Shown: in pieces, positions 1-7,656 of the stretch
Position numbering within the stretch: the first letter of the stretch is position 1
How the letters are laid out: each line of letters starts with the position of its first letter
NCBI GenBank assembly: GCA_963550915.1
Contig: CAUVEB010000007.1
Span: forward strand, 23,795-87,794
Source: Caviibacter sp963550915
GTDB lineage: Bacteria; Fusobacteriota; Fusobacteriia; Fusobacteriales; Leptotrichiaceae
Direction: 5' to 3'
Length of the DNA: 64,000 bases
The notes under the pieces: generated by a model
Told to the model about the DNA's origin: nothing
The model's input: only the letters and a program-made list of their open reading frames with translations
Databases searched by the model: none
Translations under genes and position numbers: made by a program

Positions 1-2
1 TA

Positions 3-455
3 CCTAAATATGTAAATAGTATAGTGATTTTTGACTTTTCAGAAGAAGAAACTATAAAAGCATTAAATACTATAAGAATAGCTATTATGGCAAATGATAT
101 TAACAAAAATTTAAAAATATATTATGACGGAGTTGAAAAAGTAAAAGAACTTGCACTTGAAATAGGTATAAATGAAAAAAATATTATTGCTTTTAAAAAT
201 GAAAAAGAAGTTGTAGAACAAATATTAAAAGATAAGGGAAATAAAAAGGACCTTTTAAGTAAGAGAATTTTACTATTAACAAAATCATCAAATATGCGTA
301 TAGGATATGCAAAATATATAAATGCACTTGATAAGAATGTAGATGATATAATATTTGATAATTATTCACATCTTGATATGACGAGAGAACAGCTAGAACA
401 TCCTAGCAAAGAAGAAATAAAAAAAGCATATAAACAAATAGAATGTAATAAATAA
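3..455 (+). CDS. Unidentified protein, 5'-truncated by window edge
   Basis: The reading frame is open from the first complete codon at position 3 to the TAA at 453-455, so the gene begins outside the window. A GTG at 24 is an internal valine candidate rather than a supported start, as no ribosome binding site precedes it. The visible 150 or so residues are hydrophilic, rich in Lys, Glu, Asn and Ile, with no signal peptide or membrane segment. They look like an alternating alpha/beta fold (IRIAIMAND, NIIAFKNEKE, RILLLTKSSN). I do not recognise the family. It lies 12 bases before the 5'-nucleotidase gene on the same strand and is probably co-transcribed with it. Confidence 0.6.
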   Translation, partial: PKYVNSIVIFDFSEEETIKALNTIRIAIMANDINKNLKIYYDGVEKVKELALEIGINEKNIIAFKNEKEVVEQILKDKGNKKDLLSKRILLLTKSSNMRIGYAKYINALDKNVDDIIFDNYSHLDMTREQLEHPSKEEIKKAYKQIECNK

Positions 456-467
456 TTGGAGGTAGAA

Positions 468-2243
468 ATGAAAAAAATTTTATTAGCTGGAGCATTACCG
501 TTAGTTGCAACAGCAGTATTTGCTTCAAGACCTATTGAAGTTAATATTATGCACATAAACGATCACCATTCACACTTAGAACCTGAAATTGTAAATTTTA
601 AAATAGGTGGTAAATCAACAAAAGTTAAAATAGGTGGATATCCTGAAGTAATGAGAGAACTTAAAAGATTAAAAGCTACAACTAAAAATCCGTTAGTTTT
701 ACACGCAGGAGATGCGATAACAGGAACTCTTTATTTCACATTATTTGGTGGATCTGCAGATGCTGAAATGATGAACTTAACAGGATTTGATTATTTCACT
801 TTAGGAAACCATGAATTTGACGCTGGTAATGAAGGATTAAAGAAATTCTTAGACTACCTAAAAGTACCAGTATTATCTTCAAATGTTAATCCAGATAAAG
901 GAAGTATATTAGAAGGTTATTGGAAACCATACGCAATCAAGAGATTTGGTTCTGAAAAAATAGGAATTATAGGTCTAGACGTTGTTAAAAAGACTGTTGA
1001 ATCTTCAAGCCCAGGTAAAGATATTAAATTTACTGATGAAGTTGAAACAACACAAAAATATGCAGATATCTTAAAAGAAAAAGGTGTAAACAAAATTATC
1101 CTATTATCACACGCAGGAGCTGCTAAAAACTTTGAAATAGCACAAAAAGTTTCAGGTGTAGATATTATAATAACAGGAGATACTCACTATCTATTTGGTA
1201 CAGAAGATTATAAGAAATTTGGATTACCTGTAGTTGCTGACTATCCAACTAAATTTATGTCACCAGCAGGAGAACCTGTTTATGTTGTTGAAGGTTGGGA
1301 ATACTCAAAATTAGTAGGTCATTTACAAGTTAAATTTGACTCTAAGGGTATAGTAACATCAATTAAAGGATTACCATTAATTCCTTATCATGAAAACTCA
1401 ACATTTGAAAGAAAAGATGCAAGTGGTAAGAAATATAACCCAGAAGGTGCAGAAAGAAAAGAAATCTTAAAAGAACTTAGCAGCAGTAAATACTTTGTAA
1501 AAGCAAAAGCTGATGTAAGAGGTAAAAAAGTTCTTGAAAAATATAAGAAAGAAAAAGAAGTTTTAGGTAACCAAGTTGTAGGAACTATAAGTGGAGAAAT
1601 TATGCCAGGAGGTTCAGCACCTAGAATACCTAGCACAGCATATCCTAAAGGATCAGTTGCAACAAGATTCGTTGCTGAAACTATGCTTACTCAAATGAGA
1701 AGTTTTGGTTCACACATTGATTTAACAATACAAAATTCAGGTGGAGTAAGAAGTGATGTAGTTCCTGGAGATATGACATATAACGATGCTTATACACTAT
1801 TACCGTTTGCAAACACATTATACTTACTTGACATGACTGGTGCAGAAGTAAAACAAGTATTAGAAGATGCATTAGAATTTGCATTAGTAAGTGGATCAAC
1901 AGGAGCATTCCCTTATGGTGCAGGTATAAGATATGAAGCAAACCAATACAAAGATAAAGACGGACATAGATTAGTTAAAGTTGAAATACAAGACTTAGAA
2001 GGAAACTGGTCTGATATAGATGTTAATAAGATGTATAAAGTAGGAACAAATGCATATATTGCAGGTGGAAAAGACGGATATAAGACATTTGGTGAAATAT
2101 CAAGAACACGTGGTGGAGAAGATACTTACTTACCAGATGCTGAAAGCTTAATCAAATTTATGAAATTAAATCCAAACTTTAAATCTTATTCAGATTCAAA
2201 TGTTAAATTTAACTTTGATCCAGCAAATGAAAGAAAAAAATAA
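468..2243 (+). CDS. Exported 5'-nucleotidase / UshA-family metallophosphatase
   Basis: A 591-residue secreted nucleotidase that should hydrolyse nucleoside 5'-phosphates (or UDP-sugars) outside the cytoplasm. Residues 1-19 form a signal peptide ending in VFA. The metallophosphoesterase domain shows HINDHHSH (about 29-36), HAGDAITG (79-86), GNHEFD (113-118), a LLSHAG block and GDTHYLFG, the two-metal ligand set. The C-terminal half is a 5'-nucleotidase substrate domain with NSGGVRSD and FPYGAG. The length fits UshA-like enzymes. I chose ATG 468 because GGAGGT at 458-463 lies just before it; a TTG twelve bases upstream would place that site inside the gene. Substrate is not determinable; a 2',3'-cyclic phosphodiesterase relative is the main alternative. 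Confidence 0.88.
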   Translation: MKKILLAGALPLVATAVFASRPIEVNIMHINDHHSHLEPEIVNFKIGGKSTKVKIGGYPEVMRELKRLKATTKNPLVLHAGDAITGTLYFTLFGGSADAEMMNLTGFDYFTLGNHEFDAGNEGLKKFLDYLKVPVLSSNVNPDKGSILEGYWKPYAIKRFGSEKIGIIGLDVVKKTVESSSPGKDIKFTDEVETTQKYADILKEKGVNKIILLSHAGAAKNFEIAQKVSGVDIIITGDTHYLFGTEDYKKFGLPVVADYPTKFMSPAGEPVYVVEGWEYSKLVGHLQVKFDSKGIVTSIKGLPLIPYHENSTFERKDASGKKYNPEGAERKEILKELSSSKYFVKAKADVRGKKVLEKYKKEKEVLGNQVVGTISGEIMPGGSAPRIPSTAYPKGSVATRFVAETMLTQMRSFGSHIDLTIQNSGGVRSDVVPGDMTYNDAYTLLPFANTLYLLDMTGAEVKQVLEDALEFALVSGSTGAFPYGAGIRYEANQYKDKDGHRLVKVEIQDLEGNWSDIDVNKMYKVGTNAYIAGGKDGYKTFGEISRTRGGEDTYLPDAESLIKFMKLNPNFKSYSDSNVKFNFDPANERKK

Positions 2244-2258
2244 AAAAGGATTGATTTT

Positions 2259-2603
2259 ATGAAGACTAAGGCAAATGAACTTATCAAAAAGTTAGTAAAA
2301 ATTATGGACGCAAATGATCCTAAACAATTAAATAAAATTATTAATTTAATTAATTCTGAAGGACTTGATTTATCTAAAATAAAGACATCTAACAATGTAT
2401 TTTATAATATAATATCAAATATATTTTATTTAAAAAATACAACTACAGCACCATTTGGAGCTTTAGCTAGTGAAGAGGATAAAAAAGAGAACTATAATGA
2501 AAGACTTAGTATTTTAAAAAAAGAAGTTGAAACATATTTAAATGGTGTAACAGAATATACTAATGAAGATAAAATTTTAAGTATATTTAGTAATAATATA
2601 TAA
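2259..2603 (+). CDS. Small hypothetical protein co-transcribed with nucleotidase
   Basis: A 114-residue soluble protein that I cannot assign. It begins with ATG 2259 after an AAAGGA ribosome binding site, 15 bases behind the nucleotidase stop, so the two form one transcript that ends at the hairpin at 2608-2641. The protein is predicted largely helical (LIKKLVKIMDAN, LNKIINLINSEG, LSILKKEVETYL) with one short Ala/Gly stretch in the middle (APFGALASEED). There is no signal peptide, cysteine or known catalytic motif. A cytoplasmic accessory or structural role is possible, but nothing in the sequence shows it. Confidence 0.6.
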   Translation: MKTKANELIKKLVKIMDANDPKQLNKIINLINSEGLDLSKIKTSNNVFYNIISNIFYLKNTTTAPFGALASEEDKKENYNERLSILKKEVETYLNGVTEYTNEDKILSIFSNNI

Positions 2604-2607
2604 AATA

Positions 2608-2641
2608 AAAAGAACCAAGAGTTAAATCTTTTGGTTCTTTT
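2608..2641. terminator. Bidirectional intrinsic terminator
   Basis: AAAAGAACCAA (2608-2618) pairs with TTGGTTCTTTT (2631-2641). A-tract and T-tract flank both sides, so it can stop the nucleotidase transcript on + and the sdaA transcript on -. It overlaps the last codons of sdaA. Confidence 0.8.
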
Positions 2642-3860
2642 GTTTATCTAGTAATTTTTCATAATATTTTGCAAGTCCACCTTTTGAAGTTTCACGATAT
2701 GCAGGACATAGGTCTTTTCCTGTTTCAGCCATAGTTATTATTACATCATCAAAGCTAATTATATGATCAGAACCTACAGATAATACATAGTTTGCAGTAT
2801 TAAGAGCTTTTACAGAAAATACAGCATTTCTTTCTATGCAAGGTACTATTACATAGCCACCTACAGGATCACAAGTCATACCAAGTGCGTGTTCCATTCC
2901 ACTTTCAGCAGCATATTCAATTTGATCTAAATCTCCACCTAGAAAGAATGTAGCCATAGCTGATGCCATAGAACAAGCAGAACCTATTTCAGCTTGACAA
3001 CCACCTTCAGCACCTGAAACTGTTGCATTTTTCTTTATTAACGATCCTATTATTCCTGCTACTGCAAGACCTTTTATAGCAGTTTTTTTATCTATATCAA
3101 ACTCTTCTACCATTGCAATTAATACACCTGGTATAACACCACATGCACCACAAGTAGGAGCTGTTACTACCTCTTCACCACTTGCATTTTCTTCAGATGC
3201 TGCTAATGCATATGAAAACATTCTTTTAGTTAAACGAAGTGAAAGAGGTGCATTTATAGATTGTTCATACATTTGTTTTGCTTTTCTTTGAAATTTTAAT
3301 TTTGCAGGTAGTAAACCATCTTTTTGTATACCACGTTTAACGCATCTATACATAGCATCATATATACTTTCAAGATATTCCCATATATCTTTATCTTCGC
3401 AGTAATCTACATATTCCCATAGTTCTTTTTTGTTATCATTACACCAGTTCATTATATCTTTTAACTTATTTAATTCATAAGGTTCTTTTAAAAGAGTTTC
3501 CTGTATTTTGCCGTCTACCATTTCTATTAAGTTACCACCACCTATAGAGAAATATTCAGAAACTGCAAAATCATTATCATTTTCATCTATTGCAACAAAC
3601 TTTATATAATTTGTATGATAAGGGTGTATGTATAAAGCGTTCCATAAAATATCAGTGTGTTTAGGGCTTAAAGTTTTCTTTACTATGTAGTCTGTCATAT
3701 GACCTTTTCCAGTAGCTGCTAAACTTCCATAAAGTTCAACACGATATTTATGTGCGTTAGGATACATATTTTTAAATTTTTGTGCAGCACGTTCAGGTCC
3801 CATAGTGTGGGAGCTAGAAGGTCCACGACCAATTTTAAAAACTTCTTTTAAACTTTCCAT
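2622..3860 (-). CDS. sdaA: L-serine dehydratase, single-chain iron-sulfur type
   Basis: Deaminates L-serine to pyruvate and ammonia in the cytoplasm, feeding fermentation. The 412-residue chain carries both domains fused: the beta domain near the start with GPSSSHTMGP (13-22), and the alpha domain with TAPTCGACG (233-241). The three cysteines expected to hold the oxygen-labile [4Fe-4S] cluster are visible at 288 (GGCQAE), 330 (MTCDPV) and 341 (VPCIERN). It is shorter than the E. coli enzymes (about 455 residues), but no conserved block is missing. It overlaps the end of the upstream membrane-protein gene by 13 bases, implying translational coupling from the promoter at 4401-4429. Confidence 0.93.
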   Translation of the reverse strand: MESLKEVFKIGRGPSSSHTMGPERAAQKFKNMYPNAHKYRVELYGSLAATGKGHMTDYIVKKTLSPKHTDILWNALYIHPYHTNYIKFVAIDENDNDFAVSEYFSIGGGNLIEMVDGKIQETLLKEPYELNKLKDIMNWCNDNKKELWEYVDYCEDKDIWEYLESIYDAMYRCVKRGIQKDGLLPAKLKFQRKAKQMYEQSINAPLSLRLTKRMFSYALAASEENASGEEVVTAPTCGACGVIPGVLIAMVEEFDIDKKTAIKGLAVAGIIGSLIKKNATVSGAEGGCQAEIGSACSMASAMATFFLGGDLDQIEYAAESGMEHALGMTCDPVGGYVIVPCIERNAVFSVKALNTANYVLSVGSDHIISFDDVIITMAETGKDLCPAYRETSKGGLAKYYEKLLDKQKNQKI

Positions 3861-4375
3861 TTTTTCTCCAGTCTATTTTTTAGTAGCTGTAGTACTGTTG
3901 ATACAAAATCAATAAAAATCATTAATATTAGTATAGCAAGTAATACGTTTGAAAATCTTATTTTTTGTATATCTTTAATAAATATTCTTACTCTTGGATG
4001 AATAATATACATTAAGACAAGTGATGCAATACCCCAAAGTAGAGAAAATTTTAGGCAAACATACCCTTTTATATTAAATCTTTCATCGCTATAATCCCAC
4101 CATGAAAGTCCAAAAAATTTTTTTAATACATCTCCTGTAAAATACTCTATTACTGTTGTAATAATAACCCCTACAATATATACGTAAATAGGGTTAGTTA
4201 TATCTTTTAATATATAGATTATGAAAAGAGAGCCAAATCCATATATAGGGCAATATGCTCCTTTTAAAAATCCACGATTAACGAATTTTCCATTGTTTAG
4301 TAAGTGGTATATAACTTCAATACAGTAGCCTAAAAAAGAGTATATGAAGAAACACCACAGATATTTAATAATCAT
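3848..4375 (-). CDS. CmpB-like multi-spanning membrane protein (putative ABC-transporter type IV family)
   Basis: A 175-residue integral membrane protein with about five hydrophobic segments. The start (YLWCFFIYSFLGYCIEVIYH), the block FVNRGFLKGAYCPIYGFG and the later SWWDYSDERFNIKGYVCL match my memory of the CmpB-like family (Pfam 'Putative ABC-transporter type IV'). No biochemical function is established for that family as far as I know. It is the first gene of a two-gene unit with sdaA, but the link to serine is not obvious: it could be a co-located transporter-like component or merely share the promoter. The start has an AAAGGA site at an acceptable distance. Confidence 0.7.
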   Translation of the reverse strand: MIIKYLWCFFIYSFLGYCIEVIYHLLNNGKFVNRGFLKGAYCPIYGFGSLFIIYILKDITNPIYVYIVGVIITTVIEYFTGDVLKKFFGLSWWDYSDERFNIKGYVCLKFSLLWGIASLVLMYIIHPRVRIFIKDIQKIRFSNVLLAILILMIFIDFVSTVLQLLKNRLEKKWKV

Positions 4376-4400
4376 TGTTTTTTCCTTTGTTTTTTATTTT

Positions 4401-4429
4401 ATTATAACCCAACTTTTGTACGTTGTAAA
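4401..4429 (-). promoter_or_regulatory. Sigma70 promoter for CmpB-like gene and sdaA
   Basis: Reading on the minus strand: TTTACA (4429-4424), 17-base spacer, TATAAT (4406-4401). The -35 box overlaps that of the divergent + promoter at 4423-4451. Confidence 0.7.
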
Positions 4430-4451
4430 CATGGTTTTTATGTGGTATACT
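4423..4451 (+). promoter_or_regulatory. Sigma70 promoter for MORN-repeat gene
   Basis: TTGTAA (4423-4428), 17-base spacer, TATACT (4446-4451), with an extended -10 TG at 4443-4444. The -35 shares five of its six positions with the opposing promoter. Confidence 0.7.
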
Positions 4452-4483
4452 TAAATATAAGAATAAATGGAGCGTGAGAGATT

Positions 4484-5227
4484 ATGTTGTTTTTAGACAT
4501 TTCAGGTAAAGCAATATTAAATGGGGAATATAAGGAAATAAGAAAAGAAAAAGATGAATATGTATTTTTAAGCATATCTTCTTATGTAAAGGGAGTTCTA
4601 TCAGGTCAAAGCAGAAAATTTGATAGAAGTGGTATACTTACTTCAATAATAACATATGAAAATGGAGTAGAAGTAGACAGAAAAGAAAATGTAAATTCAA
4701 GTGGATATTTAGAATATATCGAAGAAGAAGTTACACAAAAAAGACACGAAGGTAAATATATACTTTATACAGATGAAGAAGTAAGAATATATGAATATAA
4801 AAATGGTAAATTACAAGGTCTATACTACGTTTTTGTTGTAGATAAGAATAATGATAAGGCTATACTTACTTCAATAGAAAATTATGATGAAGGTTATTTA
4901 CATGGAATACAAACAAGTTTTAACTCTTTAGGTAAGGCAGTATTAATTGAAACTTATGAAAATCATAACAATTTAGCTACAAAAACAACTTGGTTTGAAT
5001 ATTATCAAGGTACAACAAACTTAAGAGCTGAAAAAAATTATACAGGTAATAAAATGAATGGAGTTGTTACTTATTACTATGAAAATGGTGATATAAAAGA
5101 ACAATTAAATTACAAAAATGGACTTTTACATGGTATAGCTACTAAATATGATGAAAATGGAAATAAAACAGAAGTTAAATATGAATTTGGTTCACGTGTT
5201 TTAATAACAACACCTGACGTATTATAA
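4484..5227 (+). CDS. MORN-like repeat protein (YwqK-type)
   Basis: A 247-residue soluble protein built from degenerate tandem repeats of the form Y-ENG-…-GxYxxY. The clearest copies are YYYENGDIKEQLNYKNG and HGIATKYDENGNK near the C-terminus, with earlier copies around KNGKLQGLYYV and DEGYLHGIQTSFN. This is the pattern of MORN_2/YwqK proteins, often annotated as toxin-antitoxin antitoxins, although many have no toxin neighbour, and I see none here. No signal peptide is present. It is transcribed alone, from its own promoter to the hairpin at 5231-5254. The function is unknown; protein or lipid contact is the usual guess for such repeats. Confidence 0.75.
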   Translation: MLFLDISGKAILNGEYKEIRKEKDEYVFLSISSYVKGVLSGQSRKFDRSGILTSIITYENGVEVDRKENVNSSGYLEYIEEEVTQKRHEGKYILYTDEEVRIYEYKNGKLQGLYYVFVVDKNNDKAILTSIENYDEGYLHGIQTSFNSLGKAVLIETYENHNNLATKTTWFEYYQGTTNLRAEKNYTGNKMNGVVTYYYENGDIKEQLNYKNGLLHGIATKYDENGNKTEVKYEFGSRVLITTPDVL

Positions 5228-5230
5228 TAT

Positions 5231-5254
5231 AAGCCTACTTAGTAGGCTTTTTTT
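5231..5254 (+). terminator. Intrinsic terminator of MORN gene
   Basis: AAGCCTACT pairs with AGTAGGCTT around a very short loop and is followed by a run of T. Confidence 0.85.
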
Positions 5255-5278
5255 AAAAATAATAAAAAAATTTTTATA

Positions 5279-5400
5279 AAACATAAATAATTAAGTTATT
5301 TTTCTATGTTTAGTTAAAACAACTTAAAAATAAAAGTTGGGATATAAATTAAAGATTCAGTTATTTTTCGAAATAAGGTTTTAAGAGGCTAAAAAGCCTC
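5279..5400 (+). other. Three inverted repeats before the metal-transport operon
   Basis: The 215-base gap between the MORN terminator and the metal operon holds three inverted repeats: AAACATA…TATGTTT with an inner AATAA/TTATT (5279-5311), CAACTT…AAGTTG (5320-5339), and GAGGCT-AAAA-AGCCTC followed by ATTTTATTTT (5385-5410). The last resembles a weak terminator. All lie upstream of the promoter at 5430-5458, so they are not part of that transcript's leader. In DNA this AT-rich some of this may be chance. Confidence 0.35.
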
Positions 5401-5429
5401 ATTTTATTTTGAATATCAAATTTTTTTTA

Positions 5430-5458
5430 TTGAAAAAATGATATGAAAGTGATAATAT
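5430..5458 (+). promoter_or_regulatory. Sigma70 promoter of metal-transport operon
   Basis: TTGAAA (5430-5435), 17-base spacer, TAATAT (5453-5458), with extended -10 TGA (5450-5452). Transcription should start near 5464-5466, downstream of the upstream-most ATG of the first gene. That ATG therefore cannot be the start for this transcript. Confidence 0.6.
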
Positions 5459-5463
5459 TTTAT

Positions 5464-6066
5464 GTGAGATTGGTGGTGATTTTTATTAAAACTGAATTAG
5501 TAGAACCAGCAAGTTCTAAAAAGGAAAATATACTAGTACTTCTTTCTATACTATTATTAATTATTTTTGCAGGAATACTTTTAAGATTAACAACAACAAA
5601 AAAGACAGCTAAAGAAATAAATAATAATGAGATTATAAGTACAGAATTAAATACTGTAGAAAATACTATATTCACAGAACTACAAATTTTTGCTCAAGAT
5701 TTTGATATGATAGTTTCTGAAGACAAAAGTATACCTACGCCAAAAATATTGGATGAACAAAAGTATTATCCACCTTTTGTAAAAGATGCATCATGGGAAG
5801 CTAAAGGTGAGCATAAATGGTATATGTATACTCATCATGATGATGTATATTATATTGGTATAAGCTCAAACTATGATATTTCAGGTGATTTTGCACTTGT
5901 TATAAATAAAAAAACTAATAATTTTGTTATAAAATATTCAAAAGAAGACTTAAAAGATATCAAAGAAAATGAAGATGTACATAAGCTTATAGATAAAGTA
6001 AATAAAATGAAAAATATAGTAGCATACACAGGAGAAGACTTAATAAAAGAAGCGAGGGGAGAATAA
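5464..6066 (+). CDS. Membrane-anchored protein leading the metal ABC operon
   Basis: About 200 residues, with one N-terminal membrane segment (ILVLLSILLLIIFAGILL) behind a short charged stretch, then an extracytoplasmic domain that contains an aromatic block (YYPPF), a histidine pair followed by acid residues (MYTHHDDVYY) and a Lys/Asp-rich C-terminus. I do not recognise the family. The start is uncertain. The frame opens at ATG 5443, but that codon lies inside the promoter. GTG 5464 would give a leaderless message. GGTGGTGA at 5471-5478 could serve only a non-standard ATT at 5485. I give 5464 as a compromise. The gene abuts the binding-protein gene, so a role in metal capture or transporter assembly is likely by context only. 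Confidence 0.6.
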   Translation: MRLVVIFIKTELVEPASSKKENILVLLSILLLIIFAGILLRLTTTKKTAKEINNNEIISTELNTVENTIFTELQIFAQDFDMIVSEDKSIPTPKILDEQKYYPPFVKDASWEAKGEHKWYMYTHHDDVYYIGISSNYDISGDFALVINKKTNNFVIKYSKEDLKDIKENEDVHKLIDKVNKMKNIVAYTGEDLIKEARGE

Positions 6067-6945
6067 GTGAAAAAATTAATATATCTGATATCTATTTTTA
6101 TATTTTCAAGTTTAAGTTTTTCAAAATTAACAGTTGGAATAACGCTAATACCATATTATTCATATGTTACTAATATTGTAGGTGATAAAATGAATGTTTT
6201 ACCTATAATACCTGAGAATATGGATGTACATTCATATAGACCCACTGCACAAGATATAAAGAAACTAGCAAAGGTTGATGTTGTCGTTATAAACGGAATA
6301 GGACATGACGAGTTCATAATACCTATGATAGAGGCTGTAAAAAAACAAGGAAAAAATATAAAAGTAATTAATGCAAACCAAAGAACAACGACACTAATAT
6401 CAGCTGGTCAAAAAAAGGCAGGAGTTAAAAATCCTCATACCTTTATATCTATAACACAAGCTATACAACAAATAGACTATATTGCAGAAAGTTTAGGGGA
6501 ATTAGATCCTAAAAATAAGACGTACTATATTAAAAATGCAAGAACATATGATAAGAAATTAAGAGAGCTTAAAAGAGCAGAACTTGAAAAGGTAAAAGGT
6601 AAAACAAAGAATGTTAAAATAGCAACTACACATGCAGGATATGACTATTTATTAGCTGAATTTGGTCTTATAGTAAGTGCAGTTGTAGAACCTGCACATG
6701 CACACAATCCTAGTGCTACAGATTTAAAAGATATAATTGATAAAGTTAATGAAAATAATATTAAAATCCTATTTGATGAAGAAGTTGCAGACCATAAAAA
6801 TGCAAATTTAATAAAAAATGCAACGGATATAAAAATAGCGTATTTGTCACATGCAACAAGAGGAAAATATACAAAGGATGCTTTCTATAATTTCATGAAA
6901 CAAAATTTAGAAAGTGTAACAAAAGCACTAAACGAAGTTAATTAG
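6067..6945 (+). CDS. znuA: Zinc/manganese ABC transporter substrate-binding protein
   Basis: Cluster A-I metal-binding protein of 292 residues with a signal peptide (1-19). It should deliver zinc or a similar divalent metal to the permease encoded two genes on. Ligand candidates are His55 (VHSYRPT), His124 (NPHTFIS), His189 (TTHAGYDY) and an acidic residue at FDEE (237-239). Additional histidines occur at 80 and in the PAHAHNP loop (211, 213). There is no lipobox, so it is periplasmic rather than lipid-anchored, as expected in a diderm. It starts at GTG 6067, immediately after the upstream TAA, with GAGGGGAGAA as ribosome binding site. Zinc versus manganese cannot be settled from sequence; the three-His set favours zinc. 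A paralogue lies at 42199-43080. Confidence 0.88.
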   Translation: MKKLIYLISIFIFSSLSFSKLTVGITLIPYYSYVTNIVGDKMNVLPIIPENMDVHSYRPTAQDIKKLAKVDVVVINGIGHDEFIIPMIEAVKKQGKNIKVINANQRTTTLISAGQKKAGVKNPHTFISITQAIQQIDYIAESLGELDPKNKTYYIKNARTYDKKLRELKRAELEKVKGKTKNVKIATTHAGYDYLLAEFGLIVSAVVEPAHAHNPSATDLKDIIDKVNENNIKILFDEEVADHKNANLIKNATDIKIAYLSHATRGKYTKDAFYNFMKQNLESVTKALNEVN

Positions 6946-6954
6946 GGAGAAATA

Positions 6955-7647
6955 ATGGTAAAAGGAGTTAGTTTAAATATAAGTAACCTTTTTCTTGAGT
7001 TAGGAAACACAAAAATATTAGAAAATATAAATATGAATGTAAAAAAAGGTGAAATACATTGCTTAATAGGACCTAATGGTGGAGGGAAGACTTCACTACT
7101 TAGATGTTTATTAGGTCAAGTACCATACAAGGGTAGTATAAATATTGAATATGAAGATGATAAAATTTTTGGATATGTTCCACAATTTTTAGATTTTGAA
7201 AGAACATTACCTATAACTGTTGAAGATTTTTTATCTATTTGTTTTCAAAAAAAACCTTGTTTTTTAGGGATTGCTAATAATAAAAAAGAATATATAAATA
7301 ATATATTAGAAGAAGTAGGATTATCTAATAAAAGAAAAAGATTATTAGGTAATTTATCGGGTGGAGAACTTCAAAGATTACTTTTAGCACAAGCTATAAA
7401 TCCAAGACCAAATCTTTTAATACTTGATGAACCTTTTGCAGGTATTGATAGTGTTGGAGAGGCATATTTTATAGATGTAATAAAAAAACTAAATAGCGAA
7501 GGTATAACAATATTATGGATACACCATAATATAAAGCAAGTAAAGGAAATAGCAGACAGTGTTACTTGTATAAAGAAAACTATACAATTTTCAGGAGACC
7601 CAAAAGTAGAATTAACAGATGACAAGATACTAGATATCTACATTTAA
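6955..7647 (+). CDS. znuC: Metal ABC transporter ATP-binding protein
   Basis: A 230-residue cytoplasmic ATPase that powers the adjacent permease. Walker A is GPNGGGKT (39-46), the Q-loop lies in YVPQF, the signature is LSGGELQ (134-140), Walker B is LLILDEP with Asp158-Glu159, and the H-loop is IHH (IHHNIK). The length is normal for ZnuC/MntA-type subunits. It lacks the extra C-terminal region found in some ZnuC proteins. It starts at ATG 6955 after GGGAGAA, nine bases from the binding-protein stop. Confidence 0.9.
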   Translation: MVKGVSLNISNLFLELGNTKILENINMNVKKGEIHCLIGPNGGGKTSLLRCLLGQVPYKGSINIEYEDDKIFGYVPQFLDFERTLPITVEDFLSICFQKKPCFLGIANNKKEYINNILEEVGLSNKRKRLLGNLSGGELQRLLLAQAINPRPNLLILDEPFAGIDSVGEAYFIDVIKKLNSEGITILWIHHNIKQVKEIADSVTCIKKTIQFSGDPKVELTDDKILDIYI

Positions 7648-7656
7648 AGGAGTAAT

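Noticed and set aside
4484..5227. MORN-repeat gene as the antitoxin of a toxin-antitoxin pair
   Set aside because: The YwqK label would suggest this, but there is no adjacent toxin-like gene; the upstream unit is divergent and the downstream one is separated by a terminator and a promoter.
5385..5410. Hairpin as the terminator of the MORN gene
   Set aside because: A much better terminator lies directly after the gene at 5231-5254, so this one needs another explanation.
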